From Candidatus Nitrotoga sp. CP45 (GTDB lineage Bacteria > Pseudomonadota > Gammaproteobacteria > Burkholderiales > Gallionellaceae): a stretch of 38,301 bases of DNA. Numbering within the stretch: position 1 is the first letter of the stretch; the number at the start of each line of letters is the position of its first letter. Shown here piece after piece: positions 17,060 through 26,956 of the stretch. The position numbers and the translations under genes were made by a program. The notes under the pieces are model-generated. The model was not told the DNA's origin. It saw nothing but the letters and a program-made list of their open reading frames with translations, and ran no database searches. The stretch spans positions 1-38,301 of the forward strand of contig CAMCFJ010000027.1 in NCBI GenBank assembly GCA_945874105.1, read 5' to 3'.

Positions 17060-18565
17060 TCAACGCGCCTGCTGTACCCCGTCTTTTGCAGGGTGATGGA
17101 TGCCAAGAGATTTACTGGGCTTGGATAGTTTATTAATGGCATTTGAGGATGGGTGGAGCTGTGCTTCATTCTTGCTCTTTCCCGGCAGCTTATAATCTGG
17201 CGTCGGTGGAATCAGTCGCGGCACGGTGCCTATAGGCAGGCTATTCAACATGAGATGGTGCATACGCACCATCTCAACCAGATTGACCGCTTCGCCGCCG
17301 CGTGCATAACCGTGTTTGGTCTGTTCAAAATACTGTGGCTGCGTTAGTAGCGGCATCGCCTTCTTCACATCTGCCCATTTATTTGGATTGTGACCGTGTT
17401 GTTGTGTCAGCACACGCGCATCCTCCAGGTGCCCATACCCTTGGTTATAAGCTGCCAGAGCTAGCCAAGTGCGGTCTGGTTCATTGACTTGTGGTGGCAA
17501 CTGATCCTTCAGCAACAGCAGGTATCTTGCCCCGCCAATAATGCTCTGCCGTGCATTTAGCCGGTTGGTTACGCCCATACGGTCAGCTGTGTCTTCAGTC
17601 AGCATCATCATGCCGCGCACTTTTGTAGGCGAAACGGCTTGCGGATCCCAACGCGATTCCTGATAGGCGAGGGCGGCGAATAGCTGCCACTCCATCCCGG
17701 TTAACGTAGCTGCTTCTTCAAACAGACTTCGAATATGTGGCAACACAGTTTGCGCTTTGGTGATAAATGCAGCCGCATCGTCCGATTCCAGCTGCTTGTT
17801 GTGTCCGTAATAGCGATCCAGCAAACGCTGCAATCTGCCATCTTGCTTGATGAGAGTGAAAAATTTTTGTGCTTCTGCCAATAGCGCAGCGTCGACGTCT
17901 GGAGCAACCGCCCAAGCCAGTATGGAAGGTGTAGCAATATCGAGTGTGGAATCCAGGTTGGGATGGTAATTGCGTGCCAGTGCAAGTTGCTCCTCGTTGG
18001 CGACAGTGCATGCCAGCTTGCCCTCCGCCACCTCTTTCAGTAGTTGTGCAACTGACTGATTGGGACGTGCGTGCCAGTGCAGCGCTGGAAACTTCTTGCG
18101 TGCCTCATTCAAGGCAGCTTCTTGCGCGGAGCCAGCCACGACAGTGATATTTTTTTTAAGGAGCCCCGCCATGCGCCGCAGAGGCGTGCCACTACATACC
18201 GCCTGCTCACTTACAGTTTGATAGGATGGGCCAAACTTCACGCGCTCATTCCCGTTGCTGCGTAATCCAGACGCGGCTAAATGTGCCTTATTCGCCACAA
18301 TGGACTGCATGATTTGATTCTGCGGCAGTGGCAAAAGCTTTAGTGTTACGTGCAATTGTTCGGCAAAAAGATTAACGAGTTTGAACTCGAATTCAGAGTC
18401 CACATTATTCTCGGTTGACACGATAACCGTTAACTCTTCTCGCCATGGTTTTTTGGATGCTTCTTCCGGCGCACAGGCGACGAGCAAAGCGACACCCAAC
18501 AATGCAAGTGCGCAAAGTCTTGCTCTGATACATGCTGAAAGGAGTGAATGTACAGACTTGATCAT
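17060..18565 (-). CDS. Lytic murein transglycosylase, MltF-like lipoprotein
   Basis: A peptidoglycan-cleaving enzyme that combines an N-terminal solute-binding-protein-3 (regulatory) domain with a C-terminal SLT lysozyme-like domain. The start at 18565 gives 501 residues with a signal peptide ending in lipobox LVAC (C31), so it is membrane anchored in the periplasm. The binding domain spans about 40-260. The catalytic Glu is E303 in ALAYQESRWDP, followed by RGMMMLTEDTADRMGV and the NQGYGHLEDA segment of the SLT fold. A longer open frame extends upstream to 18709, but that part is the antisense of the tRNA-Ser gene. The tail beyond about residue 450 is basic and Pro/Ser-rich. Likely MltF; exact assignment uncertain because MltF relatives are diverse. 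Confidence 0.88.
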   Translation of the reverse strand: MIKSVHSLLSACIRARLCALALLGVALLVACAPEEASKKPWREELTVIVSTENNVDSEFEFKLVNLFAEQLHVTLKLLPLPQNQIMQSIVANKAHLAASGLRSNGNERVKFGPSYQTVSEQAVCSGTPLRRMAGLLKKNITVVAGSAQEAALNEARKKFPALHWHARPNQSVAQLLKEVAEGKLACTVANEEQLALARNYHPNLDSTLDIATPSILAWAVAPDVDAALLAEAQKFFTLIKQDGRLQRLLDRYYGHNKQLESDDAAAFITKAQTVLPHIRSLFEEAATLTGMEWQLFAALAYQESRWDPQAVSPTKVRGMMMLTEDTADRMGVTNRLNARQSIIGGARYLLLLKDQLPPQVNEPDRTWLALAAYNQGYGHLEDARVLTQQHGHNPNKWADVKKAMPLLTQPQYFEQTKHGYARGGEAVNLVEMVRMHHLMLNSLPIGTVPRLIPPTPDYKLPGKSKNEAQLHPSSNAINKLSKPSKSLGIHHPAKDGVQQAR

Positions 18566-18614
18566 ATGAACATTCTGCCTGATTTTAAGCTTTGATGGTA
18601 AAATCAGCCTCTGC

Positions 18615-18705
<91 letters not shown>

Positions 18706-18718
18706 TCATCAGGTAAAT

Positions 18719-18740
18719 GCGCGCCTTTGGCGCGTTTTTT
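18719..18740 (+). terminator. Intrinsic terminator of tRNA-Ser
   Basis: CGCGCC-TTT-GGCGCG stem (18720-18734) followed immediately by six T residues (18735-18740), 15 bases after the tRNA 3' end. Textbook Rho-independent layout. Confidence 0.92.
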
Positions 18741-18901
18741 ATTTCCGCATACCATTAAGTATGCTATTGGCTCGCAGCTTGAAATACAGAGCTGTGCCCC
18801 ATGTTGTTTTGTCAGCTCATTGGTTTGTGCGTTCAGTTTGCGAATTCGTCATCCACGTGCCCCAATTGGGTGCTAAATATAATCGACCAAAGTGATTTTT
18901 A

Positions 18902-19591
18902 ATGTTTAAATTTTTTCAAAAATTAAAGTGGAAACGCCAAAAAAATAATTCGTTTCATTCATTGCTCAAAGGATCGGCTGTCTTAAAAGCACAGGGCTAT
19001 CAAGATATTTTTGCTTTGATTTCAAATGATTTTAAAAGGGATGGGTTTTTTGTTGAATTTGGTGCGGCAAATGGAAAAGATTTGAGCAATACGTGGGTGT
19101 TGGAAAAAATTTTTGGATGGGAAGGAATCTTGGCGGAGCCCGGAAGAAACTGGCATCAAGATTTGTTTAAAAACCGTAATTGTATAATTTCGACTGACTG
19201 TGTTTGGACAGTTAGCGGTGAAGCGCTCTCTTTTCTTGAGTCCAGTCAACCTGAATTAAGCACGATTCATACTTTCGCAGAGACAGATGGGCGAAATCGA
19301 TTGGAGAATGCACATTCAACTTACGAAGTTAATACTATTTCGTTGCTTGGTTTGCTGCAAAAATATGATGCTCCATCAACAATAGATTTTATGTCAATTG
19401 ATACCGAGGGTAGTGAATTTGATATTTTGAATAATTTTGATTGGAGTCGCTATAAAATAAATGCATTGTGTATAGAACACAACTACACTAATGCGCGTCA
19501 AAAAATATATGAACTTCTTGTGGGTCATGGATATAAGCGAGTATATGAGGGGATTTCGGGCGCTGATGATTGGTACAAAATCGTAAGTTAA
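18902..19591 (+). CDS. FkbM-family SAM-dependent methyltransferase
   Basis: 229 residues. SAM-binding motif I is FFVEFGAANG (49-58), followed by an acidic-strand segment GILAEPGRNW (75-84). The family signature SIDTEGSEFDIL lies at 165-176. FkbM enzymes O-methylate sugars or natural products, and in this size class often act on surface glycans; the substrate here cannot be told. The gene is visibly A/T-rich compared with its neighbours, has a weak ribosome-binding site, and sits alone between a tRNA gene and a tRNA-Asn remnant. That combination suggests acquisition by transfer. No glycosyltransferases are nearby. Confidence 0.85.
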   Translation: MFKFFQKLKWKRQKNNSFHSLLKGSAVLKAQGYQDIFALISNDFKRDGFFVEFGAANGKDLSNTWVLEKIFGWEGILAEPGRNWHQDLFKNRNCIISTDCVWTVSGEALSFLESSQPELSTIHTFAETDGRNRLENAHSTYEVNTISLLGLLQKYDAPSTIDFMSIDTEGSEFDILNNFDWSRYKINALCIEHNYTNARQKIYELLVGHGYKRVYEGISGADDWYKIVS

Positions 19592-19897
19592 TGGCGAATC
19601 CATTAGCTCGCAAACAAAGTCAAAGATGTCAAGTCTCCACGTCCCACTTTTGGCTTAATGAGTAAGGTTTGTTGACGGTTTTCTAAACGCGCACTTTTCC
19701 GGCGGAGTTTAAACAAAAAAGCACTACATCACTGCAAGGCTCTATATCCGGCTCCCCGACCTGAGCTTGAATCAGGAACCTGCGGATTAACAGGAGCCGC
19801 CACTCTGAAAGTTACGCATCCAAATTTGAAGAATTGGAACAGGATTGCTATCCTCCTTGCACTTCCAACTTGAATCCGCGACTCCTAAACTTTCGCT
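19592..19897. other. Gap between the methyltransferase and purT, holds a tRNA-Asn relic
   Basis: About 306 bp without a credible gene. The only recognisable content is the tRNA-Asn 3'-half at 19749-19793 (minus strand). The rest (19600-19740) is of mixed composition, with a short minus-strand open frame of about 40 codons ending near 19600 that I cannot assign. Confidence 0.6.
19749..19793 (-). pseudogene. 3' half of a tRNA-Asn-like gene (possible attachment-site relic)
   Basis: Read on the minus strand this 45-bp stretch starts in the anticodon loop as CTGTTAATCCG (GTT anticodon). It continues through a variable region to a T-arm CCTGA-TTCAAGC-TCAGG whose five base pairs are perfect, and ends with the acceptor strand TCGGGGA, discriminator G and CCG. 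The 5' half (acceptor TCCCCGA, D-arm, 5' anticodon stem) is absent. The break in the anticodon loop is where many integrases recombine within tRNA genes, so it looks like one end of an integration event. Resemblance to betaproteobacterial tRNA-Asn is judged from memory of the consensus. Confidence 0.65.
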
Positions 19898-21109
19898 ATG
19901 AAAAAACAACACACTGTCGGTACCCCACTTAGTCCCTCTGCTACCAAAGTCATGTTGCTGGGTAGCGGTGAGCTAGGTAAGGAAGTCATCATCGCATTGC
20001 AACGCTTGGGTGTGGAGACCATTGCCGTGGATCGTTATGCCAATGCACCGGGACATCAGGTGGCACATCGCGCCTATGTCATCAACATGACGGATGCTGC
20101 GGCATTGCGGGATCTGATCGAGCGCGAACAGCCGCACCTTATCGTACCGGAGATCGAAGCAATTGCTACCGATATGCTGGTCGAGATTGAGCGGGAGGGA
20201 TTGGCGCGGGTCATTCCCACCGCACGCGCCGCACAACTCACCATGCACCGTGAGGGAATTCGCCGCCTTGCTGCGGAAACACTGGGGCTACCCACTTCTC
20301 CCTATGCCTTCGCCAGCAGTCTGGAAGCGTTGCGGGCGGCGATTGATGGCGGCATCGGCTACCCCTGCGTGGTGAAACCGGTGATGTCCTCCTCCGGCAA
20401 GGGGCAGTCTAAAATCGACAGCGCGGCGGCGGTGGAGCAGGCGTGGAATGATGCCGCCAGCGGTAGCCGGGTGAACCAGGGGCGGGTAATCGTCGAAGGT
20501 TTTATTAATTTCGATTATGAAATTACCCAGCTCACGGTGCGTGCGAAGGGCAGTAATGGCGAAGTCGAAACGCATTTCTGCGAACCGATCGGGCATGTCC
20601 AAATTCAGGGTGACTATGTTGAAAGCTGGCAGCCGCAGCTTATGTCTGAAATAGCTTTAAAGCGCACACGCGATATTGCCAGGAAAGTTACGGACAATCT
20701 CGGGGGCTTAGGCATCTTCGGTGTTGAACTGTTCATCAAGGGCGATGATGTGTGGTTCAGTGAAGTCAGCCCGCGTCCGCATGATACTGGCATGGTTACG
20801 ATGTGCAGTCAGATCCAGAATGAATTTGAGCTGCATGCCCGCGCCATACTCGGTCTGCCCGTGAACACCGCTTTACGTGCGCCGGGCGCGAGTGCGGTGA
20901 TTTATGGTCAACTGGAAGAATCGGCTATCGCTTTCACTGGAGTCGATGAAGCGCTGCGTGTCCCGAAAAGCGATGTGCGCTTGTTTGGTAAACCGGAATC
21001 GTTTACCAAACGGCGTATGGGCGTGGCGTTGGCAAACGGAATAGATACCGACGAAGCGAGAATACGCGCCAAACTGGCCGCCAGCAAAGTGGTGCCAGTC
21101 AAGGGTTAA
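19898..21109 (+). CDS. purT: Formate-dependent phosphoribosylglycinamide formyltransferase PurT
   Basis: Formylates GAR to FGAR using formate and ATP, the folate-independent version of step 3 of purine synthesis. 403 residues, an ATP-grasp enzyme. The N-terminal preATP-grasp domain has [13 protein letters not shown] (18-30) and [16 protein letters not shown] (45-60). The ATP-grasp P-loop is [11 protein letters not shown] (161-171), and [16 protein letters not shown] (287-302) holds metal/phosphate ligands. It lies just right of the tRNA-Asn relic and reads convergently with acnA. No riboswitch-like structure is apparent upstream. Confidence 0.97.
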   Translation: MKKQHTVGTPLSPSATKVMLLGSGELGKEVIIALQRLGVETIAVDRYANAPGHQVAHRAYVINMTDAAALRDLIEREQPHLIVPEIEAIATDMLVEIEREGLARVIPTARAAQLTMHREGIRRLAAETLGLPTSPYAFASSLEALRAAIDGGIGYPCVVKPVMSSSGKGQSKIDSAAAVEQAWNDAASGSRVNQGRVIVEGFINFDYEITQLTVRAKGSNGEVETHFCEPIGHVQIQGDYVESWQPQLMSEIALKRTRDIARKVTDNLGGLGIFGVELFIKGDDVWFSEVSPRPHDTGMVTMCSQIQNEFELHARAILGLPVNTALRAPGASAVIYGQLEESAIAFTGVDEALRVPKSDVRLFGKPESFTKRRMGVALANGIDTDEARIRAKLAASKVVPVKG

Positions 21110-21227
21110 AATTATTCTCGTCTGACCGAAGGCAGCATGAAAAATTATTAATGTTGCTATTGAGAATTGGAGCTACTGAGTTACTCAGTGGTGCGTTCCT
21201 GCGGTGCGTTCCAGAAAAACCACTTTG

Positions 21228-21299
21228 CCGTTCGCGGTGAGCTGGTCGAACCGTTAGTTCCACGCCAATTCCAGACTTCGACAAGCTCAGTCCGAACGG
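21228..21299. repeat. Dispersed inverted repeat, copy D
   Basis: CCGTTCG (21228-21234) with CGAACGG (21293-21299), and GAGCTGGTCGAA (21239-21250) with TTCGACAAGCTC (21278-21289), form a long imperfect hairpin between the convergent purT and acnA genes. It shares the CCGTTCG/GTCGAA core with copies A-C. Confidence 0.8.
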
Positions 21300-21315
21300 A
21301 TTATTTGTAATTGTT

Positions 21316-24201
21316 TTAAACGGAACGATCTACCAGTTCGCGCAATACATAAGGCAGGATGCCGCCATGGCGGTAGTAATCCACTTCGACGGGCGTGTCG
21401 ATTCGCAGCAGCAGCGCAACTTGTTGCGTGCTTCCGTCGCGGCGCTTGATGGTGAGCATTACATCCTGTTGTGGCTTAATTAAATTTTCCATGCCGGTGA
21501 GATCGAATGTTTCTTCGCCGGTCAGTTTGAGTGTAGCCACGCTGTCGTTGCCCTTGAACTGTAAAGGCAGCACGCCCATGCCCACCAGATTGCTGCGATG
21601 GATGCGCTCAAAGCTCTTAGCCACGACTGCTTTCACGCCCAGCAGTTGCGTGCCTTTCGCCGCCCAATCTCTAGATGAGCCAGTGCCGTATTCTTCCCCG
21701 GCGAAAATAACAGTGGGCGTGCCGTCTGCGATGTATTTCATCGCAGCGTCGTAGATTGCGATCTGTTCGCCGTTGTAAAGTGTGTAGCCGCCTTCCACGC
21801 GACTGCCGTCGGCATTGGGCGGCAGCATCAGATTCCTGATGCGCACGTTGGCGAAAGTGCCGCGTATCATGACCTCATGATTGCCGCGTCGTGCGCCGTA
21901 ACTGTTGAAATCCTTTAGAGCCACGCCTTTGCTTTGCAGGTATTTTCCAGCAGGGGTGGTGCATTTAAAACTGCCAGCCGGGCTGATGTGATCGGTGGTG
22001 ACTGAATCACCGAAAATGCCCAGCGGCTTGGCATTGCGGATGTCGGAAACACTGCCGACAGTCATGTCAAAATCGTCGAAGAACGGCGGACGTGCAATGT
22101 AGGTGGAATCGTCCCAGTGGTACTGGTTGCCGGTGGGGGCAGCAATGCCGTTCCATAGCGGCAGGTCGCGGGTAAGGTCACTGTATAGCCTGCGATACAC
22201 TGCTGGGTCGGCGGCAAATTTCATTGCTGCATGAATTTCCGTACTGCTCGGCCAGATATCTTTCAAATAGACTGGCTGATCGTTGCGGCCGATGCCAAGT
22301 GGCTCGCTATCCAGATTGATATTTACTCTGCCAGCCAGCGCGAAGGCAACGACCAGCGGCGGGCTGGCGAGGAAATTGGCCTTGATGTTGGCATGGACGC
22401 GTGCCTCAAAGTTGCGGTTGCCGGACAACACTGCTGCAGTGATCAGATCGTGGGCGAGAATGGCATCTTCGATTTTCACATTCAATGGACCGGAGTTGCC
22501 GATACAAGTGGTGCAACCATAGCCCACCAGGCGGAAACCGAGTTGCTCCAGATAGGGCATCAGACCAGATTGGGTCAAGTAGTCCGTCACCACGCGCGAG
22601 CCGGGGGCGAGCGATGTTTTGATATGCGGTTGCACGCGCAGGCCAGCCTCCACCGCTTTTTTCGCCAGCAAACCTGCCGCCAGCATCACGCCGGGATTGG
22701 AGGTATTGGTGCAGGAGGTGATGGCAGCTATTAATACATCGCCATGGCGGAGTTGTACTGCCGGCATCATTTCACCGCTTGTTTCACAGCGCACGCCGGA
22801 TGTCGGGCGATTGTCCATCATCTCGATTTCAGTCACGGTGCTGGTGTTGCGCTTGCTTTGTGTGCCGTTGCCAGCGGGTGCGGATTCCTGATCCTGCAGG
22901 CCGCCACCGGTGATCGGTACGCAAACGTTTCCGCTAAGATCGGCCAAATCGGTGATGTAATGTTTGCCCAAATTTTCAGCGGGCTGGTTGAAACCATTCT
23001 CCGCCACTGACTTGCTGAACAAGGTGTTGAAATTTTCCTTCATCCCGGAGAGCGGTACGCGGTCTTGCGGACGCTTTGGTCCGGCCAGAGAAGGTTCGAT
23101 GCTGTTTAAATCCAGCTCTACCACGCTGCTGTAATCGATTGCGCCAGCGTCAGGTATGCCATACAGACCTTGCGCTTTGAAGTAGGACTGGAAGGCATCC
23201 ACTTCTTCATCGCTGCGTCCGGTATTGCGCAGGTAGTCCAACGTTACATCGTCCACCGGGAAGAAGCCCATTGTTGCGCCGTATTCCGGCGCCATGTTGG
23301 CGAGGGTTGCGCGATCCGGCAGGGTAAGCGCAGCGGTGCCTGCACCGAAAAATTCCACAAACTTTCCTACCACTTTATGCTTGCGCAGTAGTTCGGTGAC
23401 GGTCAATACCAGGTCGGTCGCGGTGATGCCTTCGCGCAGCTTGCCCGTGAGATGAACACCCACCACATCCGGCGTGAGGAAATATACCGGCTGACCGAGC
23501 ATGCCCGCTTCTGCTTCGATGCCGCCCACACCCCATCCGACCACGCCGATGCCATTAATCATGGTGGTGTGGCTGTCGGTGCCCACCAGCGTATCGGGAT
23601 AATAAACGCCGTCTTTTTGCAGCACGCCACGCGCCAGGTATTCCAGATTCACCTGATGCACGATGCCGACGCCGGGCGGCACCACCTTGAACGTATCAAA
23701 TGCCTGCATGCCCCATTTCATGAATTTGTAGCGCTCATTATTGCGCTCAAACTCCAGCTCCATGTTGAGTCGCAACGCATTCGGACTATTGTAATAATCC
23801 ACCTGCACCGAGTGATCCACCACCAGATCCACCGGCACCAGCGGCTCAATGATCATCGGATCCTTGCCCAACTTTGCAGCGGCATCGCGCATGGTGGCAA
23901 GGTCAACCAGCAGCGGGATGCCGGTGAAATCCTGCAACACGATACGTGCCACTACGAATGGAATTTCTTCGGTGCGCGGTGAATTCTGCTGCCAGTTCGC
24001 CAGTTGGCGAATGTGAGCTTCGCTGATCTTCTTGCCATCGTAATTGCGCAGCACCGCTTCCAGCACAATACGGATGGAAACCGGCAAGCGTGAAATTTTG
24101 CCCAACCCTGCTGCTTCGAGAGCTTTCAAGGAATACAGCGTGCCAGTCTTGCCGTTGGCGAGGGTGAATGTTTGACGAGTATTGAACAGATTATGCGACA
24201 T
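21316..24201 (-). CDS. acnA: Aconitate hydratase A
   Basis: Isomerises citrate and isocitrate in the TCA cycle through a [4Fe-4S] cluster. 961 residues, longer than the roughly 890 of E. coli AcnA. The cluster cysteines are C497 ([11 protein letters not shown]), C563 and C566 ([11 protein letters not shown]). [14 protein letters not shown] (207-220) and [16 protein letters not shown] near the C-terminus are active-site segments of the family. The extra length comes mainly from about 60 residues at 427-483, a polar stretch that precedes the first cluster cysteine. It converges with purT and lies downstream of the flavoprotein and tautomerase genes on the same strand. Confidence 0.97.
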   Translation of the reverse strand: MSHNLFNTRQTFTLANGKTGTLYSLKALEAAGLGKISRLPVSIRIVLEAVLRNYDGKKISEAHIRQLANWQQNSPRTEEIPFVVARIVLQDFTGIPLLVDLATMRDAAAKLGKDPMIIEPLVPVDLVVDHSVQVDYYNSPNALRLNMELEFERNNERYKFMKWGMQAFDTFKVVPPGVGIVHQVNLEYLARGVLQKDGVYYPDTLVGTDSHTTMINGIGVVGWGVGGIEAEAGMLGQPVYFLTPDVVGVHLTGKLREGITATDLVLTVTELLRKHKVVGKFVEFFGAGTAALTLPDRATLANMAPEYGATMGFFPVDDVTLDYLRNTGRSDEEVDAFQSYFKAQGLYGIPDAGAIDYSSVVELDLNSIEPSLAGPKRPQDRVPLSGMKENFNTLFSKSVAENGFNQPAENLGKHYITDLADLSGNVCVPITGGGLQDQESAPAGNGTQSKRNTSTVTEIEMMDNRPTSGVRCETSGEMMPAVQLRHGDVLIAAITSCTNTSNPGVMLAAGLLAKKAVEAGLRVQPHIKTSLAPGSRVVTDYLTQSGLMPYLEQLGFRLVGYGCTTCIGNSGPLNVKIEDAILAHDLITAAVLSGNRNFEARVHANIKANFLASPPLVVAFALAGRVNINLDSEPLGIGRNDQPVYLKDIWPSSTEIHAAMKFAADPAVYRRLYSDLTRDLPLWNGIAAPTGNQYHWDDSTYIARPPFFDDFDMTVGSVSDIRNAKPLGIFGDSVTTDHISPAGSFKCTTPAGKYLQSKGVALKDFNSYGARRGNHEVMIRGTFANVRIRNLMLPPNADGSRVEGGYTLYNGEQIAIYDAAMKYIADGTPTVIFAGEEYGTGSSRDWAAKGTQLLGVKAVVAKSFERIHRSNLVGMGVLPLQFKGNDSVATLKLTGEETFDLTGMENLIKPQQDVMLTIKRRDGSTQQVALLLRIDTPVEVDYYRHGGILPYVLRELVDRSV

Positions 24202-24306
24202 GGCGAGGGTTCCGAATGAAAGCGATGAGCGAAAAGTAAAGAGCGCGATTATAACGCGGCATTTGATGTCAGTTTGGCCGGGGCTGGAAGATAAATTTAA
24301 CCATGA

Positions 24307-25554
24307 CTAAATGTTCCCGCATTCGAGGTAGGCCAGCGCACCCAATCCTGTCGCACGCCCGCTGGCGAAACAGGCGGTGAGCAGATAGCCGCCGGTAGGC
24401 GCTTCCCAGTCGAGCATTTCGCCTGCACAGAATACGCCGGGCATGGCGCGCACCATCAAGCATTCATTCAGCGCCTCGAAGGCCACGCCTCCTGCGCTGC
24501 TGATGGCTTCATCCAGCGGACGTGGTGCGATGAGCCGCAATGGCAATGATTTAATCGCAGCCGCAAGGCGCTCGGGATCAGCGAAGTCTGATGGCGGCAC
24601 CCGTTCGCGCAGCAGGCCGGTTTTTACCCCCTTGATGTTCGCCCGGCTTTGCAAATGGCTGGACATTGAGCGGGAGCCGCGCGGATGCGCTATCTCAGCG
24701 ATGACGCGCGGCAAATCTTTTCCGGGCGTCAGATCGAGGTAGACGATGGCCGCGCCTGTGGCTGCAATTTCGTCGCGCAGCAATGCAGACAAAGCGTAGA
24801 TCAAGCTGCCTTCAACCCCGGTAGCCGTGACCATGAGATCACCCTGATGACGGTGAGAGCGCCCCGCTGCATCGATAAAGGTCACCGCCACCGCTTTTAC
24901 CGGATGGCCGGCGAAGCGAGAGCTGAAGTACTCGCTCCAGCCGACATCGAAACCGCAGTTTGCCGGCTGTAATGGCACAACGGGAATTCCGCGCTGTGCG
25001 AGCAGCGGCACCCAAGCGCCATCGGAACCGAGCTGCGGCCAACTGCCGCCACCCTGTGCCAACACCACTGCATCGGCATTCGCGGTGTGCTCTCCTTGGG
25101 GTGTGGCAAAACGAAGCGCACCATTTTCATTCCATCCGCACCAGCGATGGCGCATATGGAAATGCACACCGGCCTCGCGCAAGCGGTGCAGCCAAGCGCG
25201 CAAGAGTGGTGCTGCTTTCATGTCAGTCGGAAACACGCGCCCGGACGTGCCGACGAATGTCGCTATGCCAAGATCATGCACCCACTCGCGCAGAGCCTCA
25301 GGCCCGAAGGCGTCAAGCAGCGGCTTGATCTGCGCGCGGCGTGCACTGTAGCGCGAGAGGAATGGTTCCATAGTCTCGGAATGCGTGATGTTCATGCCGC
25401 CCTTGCCAGCCATCAAAAATTTGCGTCCCACAGAGGGCATGGCATCGTAAAGATCGACCCGCACACCGCCCTGAATCAACACTTCTGCAGCCATCAGTCC
25501 GGCAGGTCCGCCGCCGATGACGGCAACCGATTTGGCGCTCAGCTCATTACTCAT
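24307..25554 (-). CDS. BaiN/HI0933-type FAD-dependent oxidoreductase
   Basis: 415 residues from the ATG at 25554; the open frame continues upstream but overlaps the tautomerase gene. FAD is bound by VAVIGGGPAG (10-19), and the family signature KFLMAGKGGMNITHS lies at 45-59. The C-terminal flavin segment is FCAGEMLDWEAPTGGYLL. Members of this family are NAD(P)H-linked flavoproteins of mostly unknown substrate; BaiN of gut clostridia reduces bile-acid intermediates, but that role is not expected here. Its start overlaps the tautomerase stop by 8 bp, indicating coupling. Confidence 0.88.
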   Translation of the reverse strand: MSNELSAKSVAVIGGGPAGLMAAEVLIQGGVRVDLYDAMPSVGRKFLMAGKGGMNITHSETMEPFLSRYSARRAQIKPLLDAFGPEALREWVHDLGIATFVGTSGRVFPTDMKAAPLLRAWLHRLREAGVHFHMRHRWCGWNENGALRFATPQGEHTANADAVVLAQGGGSWPQLGSDGAWVPLLAQRGIPVVPLQPANCGFDVGWSEYFSSRFAGHPVKAVAVTFIDAAGRSHRHQGDLMVTATGVEGSLIYALSALLRDEIAATGAAIVYLDLTPGKDLPRVIAEIAHPRGSRSMSSHLQSRANIKGVKTGLLRERVPPSDFADPERLAAAIKSLPLRLIAPRPLDEAISSAGGVAFEALNECLMVRAMPGVFCAGEMLDWEAPTGGYLLTACFASGRATGLGALAYLECGNI

Positions 25555-25729
25555 CCAGCAGCTTTCCCGCAATCGCCCAGTTCTCGTCCGACAGTTCGTC
25601 GAAGGTAATGTAGGTGTAGGACTTCGGTTTGTGCGCGATGCGTTCCAGGGTGTCGGTGATCTCTGCTGCGATCTTGGTTTTCTGCTCGCGACTGAGCGAA
25701 CCGGCGATGCGAATGTTGACGTAAGGCAT
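25547..25729 (-). CDS. 4-oxalocrotonate tautomerase family protein
   Basis: A 60-residue protein beginning MPYVNIRIAG. After removal of Met, Pro1 is the catalytic base of the tautomerase superfamily. The length and the beta-alpha-beta pattern (SLSREQKTKIAAEITDTLER helix) fit the 4-OT subunit. AGGA lies 8 bases upstream of the ATG, which decides this start over the much longer upstream frame. It overlaps the flavoprotein gene by 8 bp. The substrate is unknown; no aromatic meta-cleavage genes are nearby. Confidence 0.85.
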   Translation of the reverse strand: MPYVNIRIAGSLSREQKTKIAAEITDTLERIAHKPKSYTYITFDELSDENWAIAGKLLDE

Positions 25730-25904
25730 GGTGTTTTCCTGAGTGAATAAAAATGGAGCAATGTTAAATAGAGTGGGTAATTGTAATAAACATTCAGTTG
25801 AATTCCCGGGGTTAAAAAAATAAATTAAAGTAAATCTATATTTGACCGTTATATCGATTTTAACCGTTTCTACTGACGATTTTAAATGTTCGAATGTTGA
25901 GTGA

Positions 25905-26459
25905 ATGGGAGTTATGTACATAGCTATCAACAGAGGTTTTACGTTAATTGAACTGCTTGTCACAGTGAGTGTGGCAAGCATTCTGTTAGCTGTGGCAGCA
26001 CCAAGCTACCGGACTTTTGTTCAGGATAATCAGCTTACAGCGCAGAGTGATACTTTTTTCTCCGCCATGATGCTGGCCAAAAGCGAGGCCGTTACAAGAA
26101 ATGGACCGGTTACCATTTGCCCCAGTATAGATGGTACTAGCTGCGCTGTTAGTGCGGCACTTGGGGCAGTCTGGACAAATGGTTGGCTAGTGTTTGCAGA
26201 TGTCAATGGTGATGGCATAGCAGATGCGATTGAGATAATCCGGGTTGGCACCGCATTGCCTGGTCAAAGTACGCTGACATCTCCAAAGAGTAAAAAGGTG
26301 ATATTCGCAGCAAGTGGCACTACGCTCGGGTTTAATGACACCTTCGCTTTATGTGATGACCGCGGCTCCGCGCAGTCCAGAATTTTGGTTTTGAGTAATC
26401 AGGGCGGTTTGCGTACCGATAAAGGAGTCGTCGGCACATGTCCATCAACTGCAAACTGA
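25905..26459 (+). CDS. fimT: Minor pseudopilin, FimT/GspH family
   Basis: 184 residues. The type III prepilin leader is cleaved at RG|FTLIELLV (G11/F12), with Glu5 of the mature protein present (E16). The N-terminal hydrophobic helix is followed by the GspH/FimT beta domain (YRTFVQDNQLTAQSDTFFSAMMLAKSEAV) and a cysteine near the C-terminus. FimT relatives are minor components of type IV pili, some of which bind DNA during natural transformation. Alternative start at 25914. First gene of a six-gene pilin cluster; it overlaps pilV by 22 bp. Confidence 0.88.
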   Translation: MGVMYIAINRGFTLIELLVTVSVASILLAVAAPSYRTFVQDNQLTAQSDTFFSAMMLAKSEAVTRNGPVTICPSIDGTSCAVSAALGAVWTNGWLVFADVNGDGIADAIEIIRVGTALPGQSTLTSPKSKKVIFAASGTTLGFNDTFALCDDRGSAQSRILVLSNQGGLRTDKGVVGTCPSTAN

Positions 26460-26956
26460 ATTTGAGAAGGCGGATTAATAATCATAAGCAGAGTGGTTTT
26501 AGTATGCTGGAAGTGCTGATTACGATACTAGTGCTTTCTTTTGGTTTGTTGGGTATGGCAGCCTCGATTACAACGGGTATGCGTGGCAACAATACAGCGT
26601 ATTACCGTTCAATTGCGACCCAGCAAACGCTGGACATCGCAGATCGTATGCGCGCCAATCTGGCAGGTGTACGTGCTGGAAAATACAATGCGCTGTCTGC
26701 TGTTATTCCGGCCAGTAATGATTGTATGGCAGCAAATTGCACCGCAGTACAAATGTCGACTTATGATCAAGCTCAGTGGAATACAGCCAACTCTGTCCTG
26801 TTGCCGGGTGGCAAGGGAGCTGTAACCGGTACTCCGGCAACAGGCTATTTGATTACCATGAGTTGGATCGAAAAAGAAATGGGGGGCGGGACGGATTCTG
26901 CTTGTCCAAGTACGCCAGTCAACACGCGTTGTTTCTCGACAAGATTTTCTCCCTGA
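26438..26956 (+). CDS. pilV: Type IV pilus minor pilin PilV
   Basis: 172 residues with the prepilin site SG|FSMLEVLI (G20/F21, Glu5 = E25) and the PilV-type helix ILVLSFGLLGMAASITTGMR. PilV, PilW, PilX and PilY1 form the priming complex from which the pilus fibre grows and which ends up at its tip. Cysteines in the soluble domain (NDCMAANC) may form disulfides. Its stop TGA shares a base with the pilW start (TGATG). Confidence 0.9.
   Translation: MSINCKLNLRRRINNHKQSGFSMLEVLITILVLSFGLLGMAASITTGMRGNNTAYYRSIATQQTLDIADRMRANLAGVRAGKYNALSAVIPASNDCMAANCTAVQMSTYDQAQWNTANSVLLPGGKGAVTGTPATGYLITMSWIEKEMGGGTDSACPSTPVNTRCFSTRFSP

Noticed and set aside
17049-17069. GGCGCGT/ACGCGCC hairpin at the end of the MltF-like gene
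   Set aside because: A good stem, but it overlaps the stop codon region and has no T-run on either strand, so I do not call it a terminator.
22231-23982. Plus-strand open frames of 70-176 codons inside acnA
   Set aside because: His/Ala/Gln-rich shadows of a clearly coding minus-strand aconitase.
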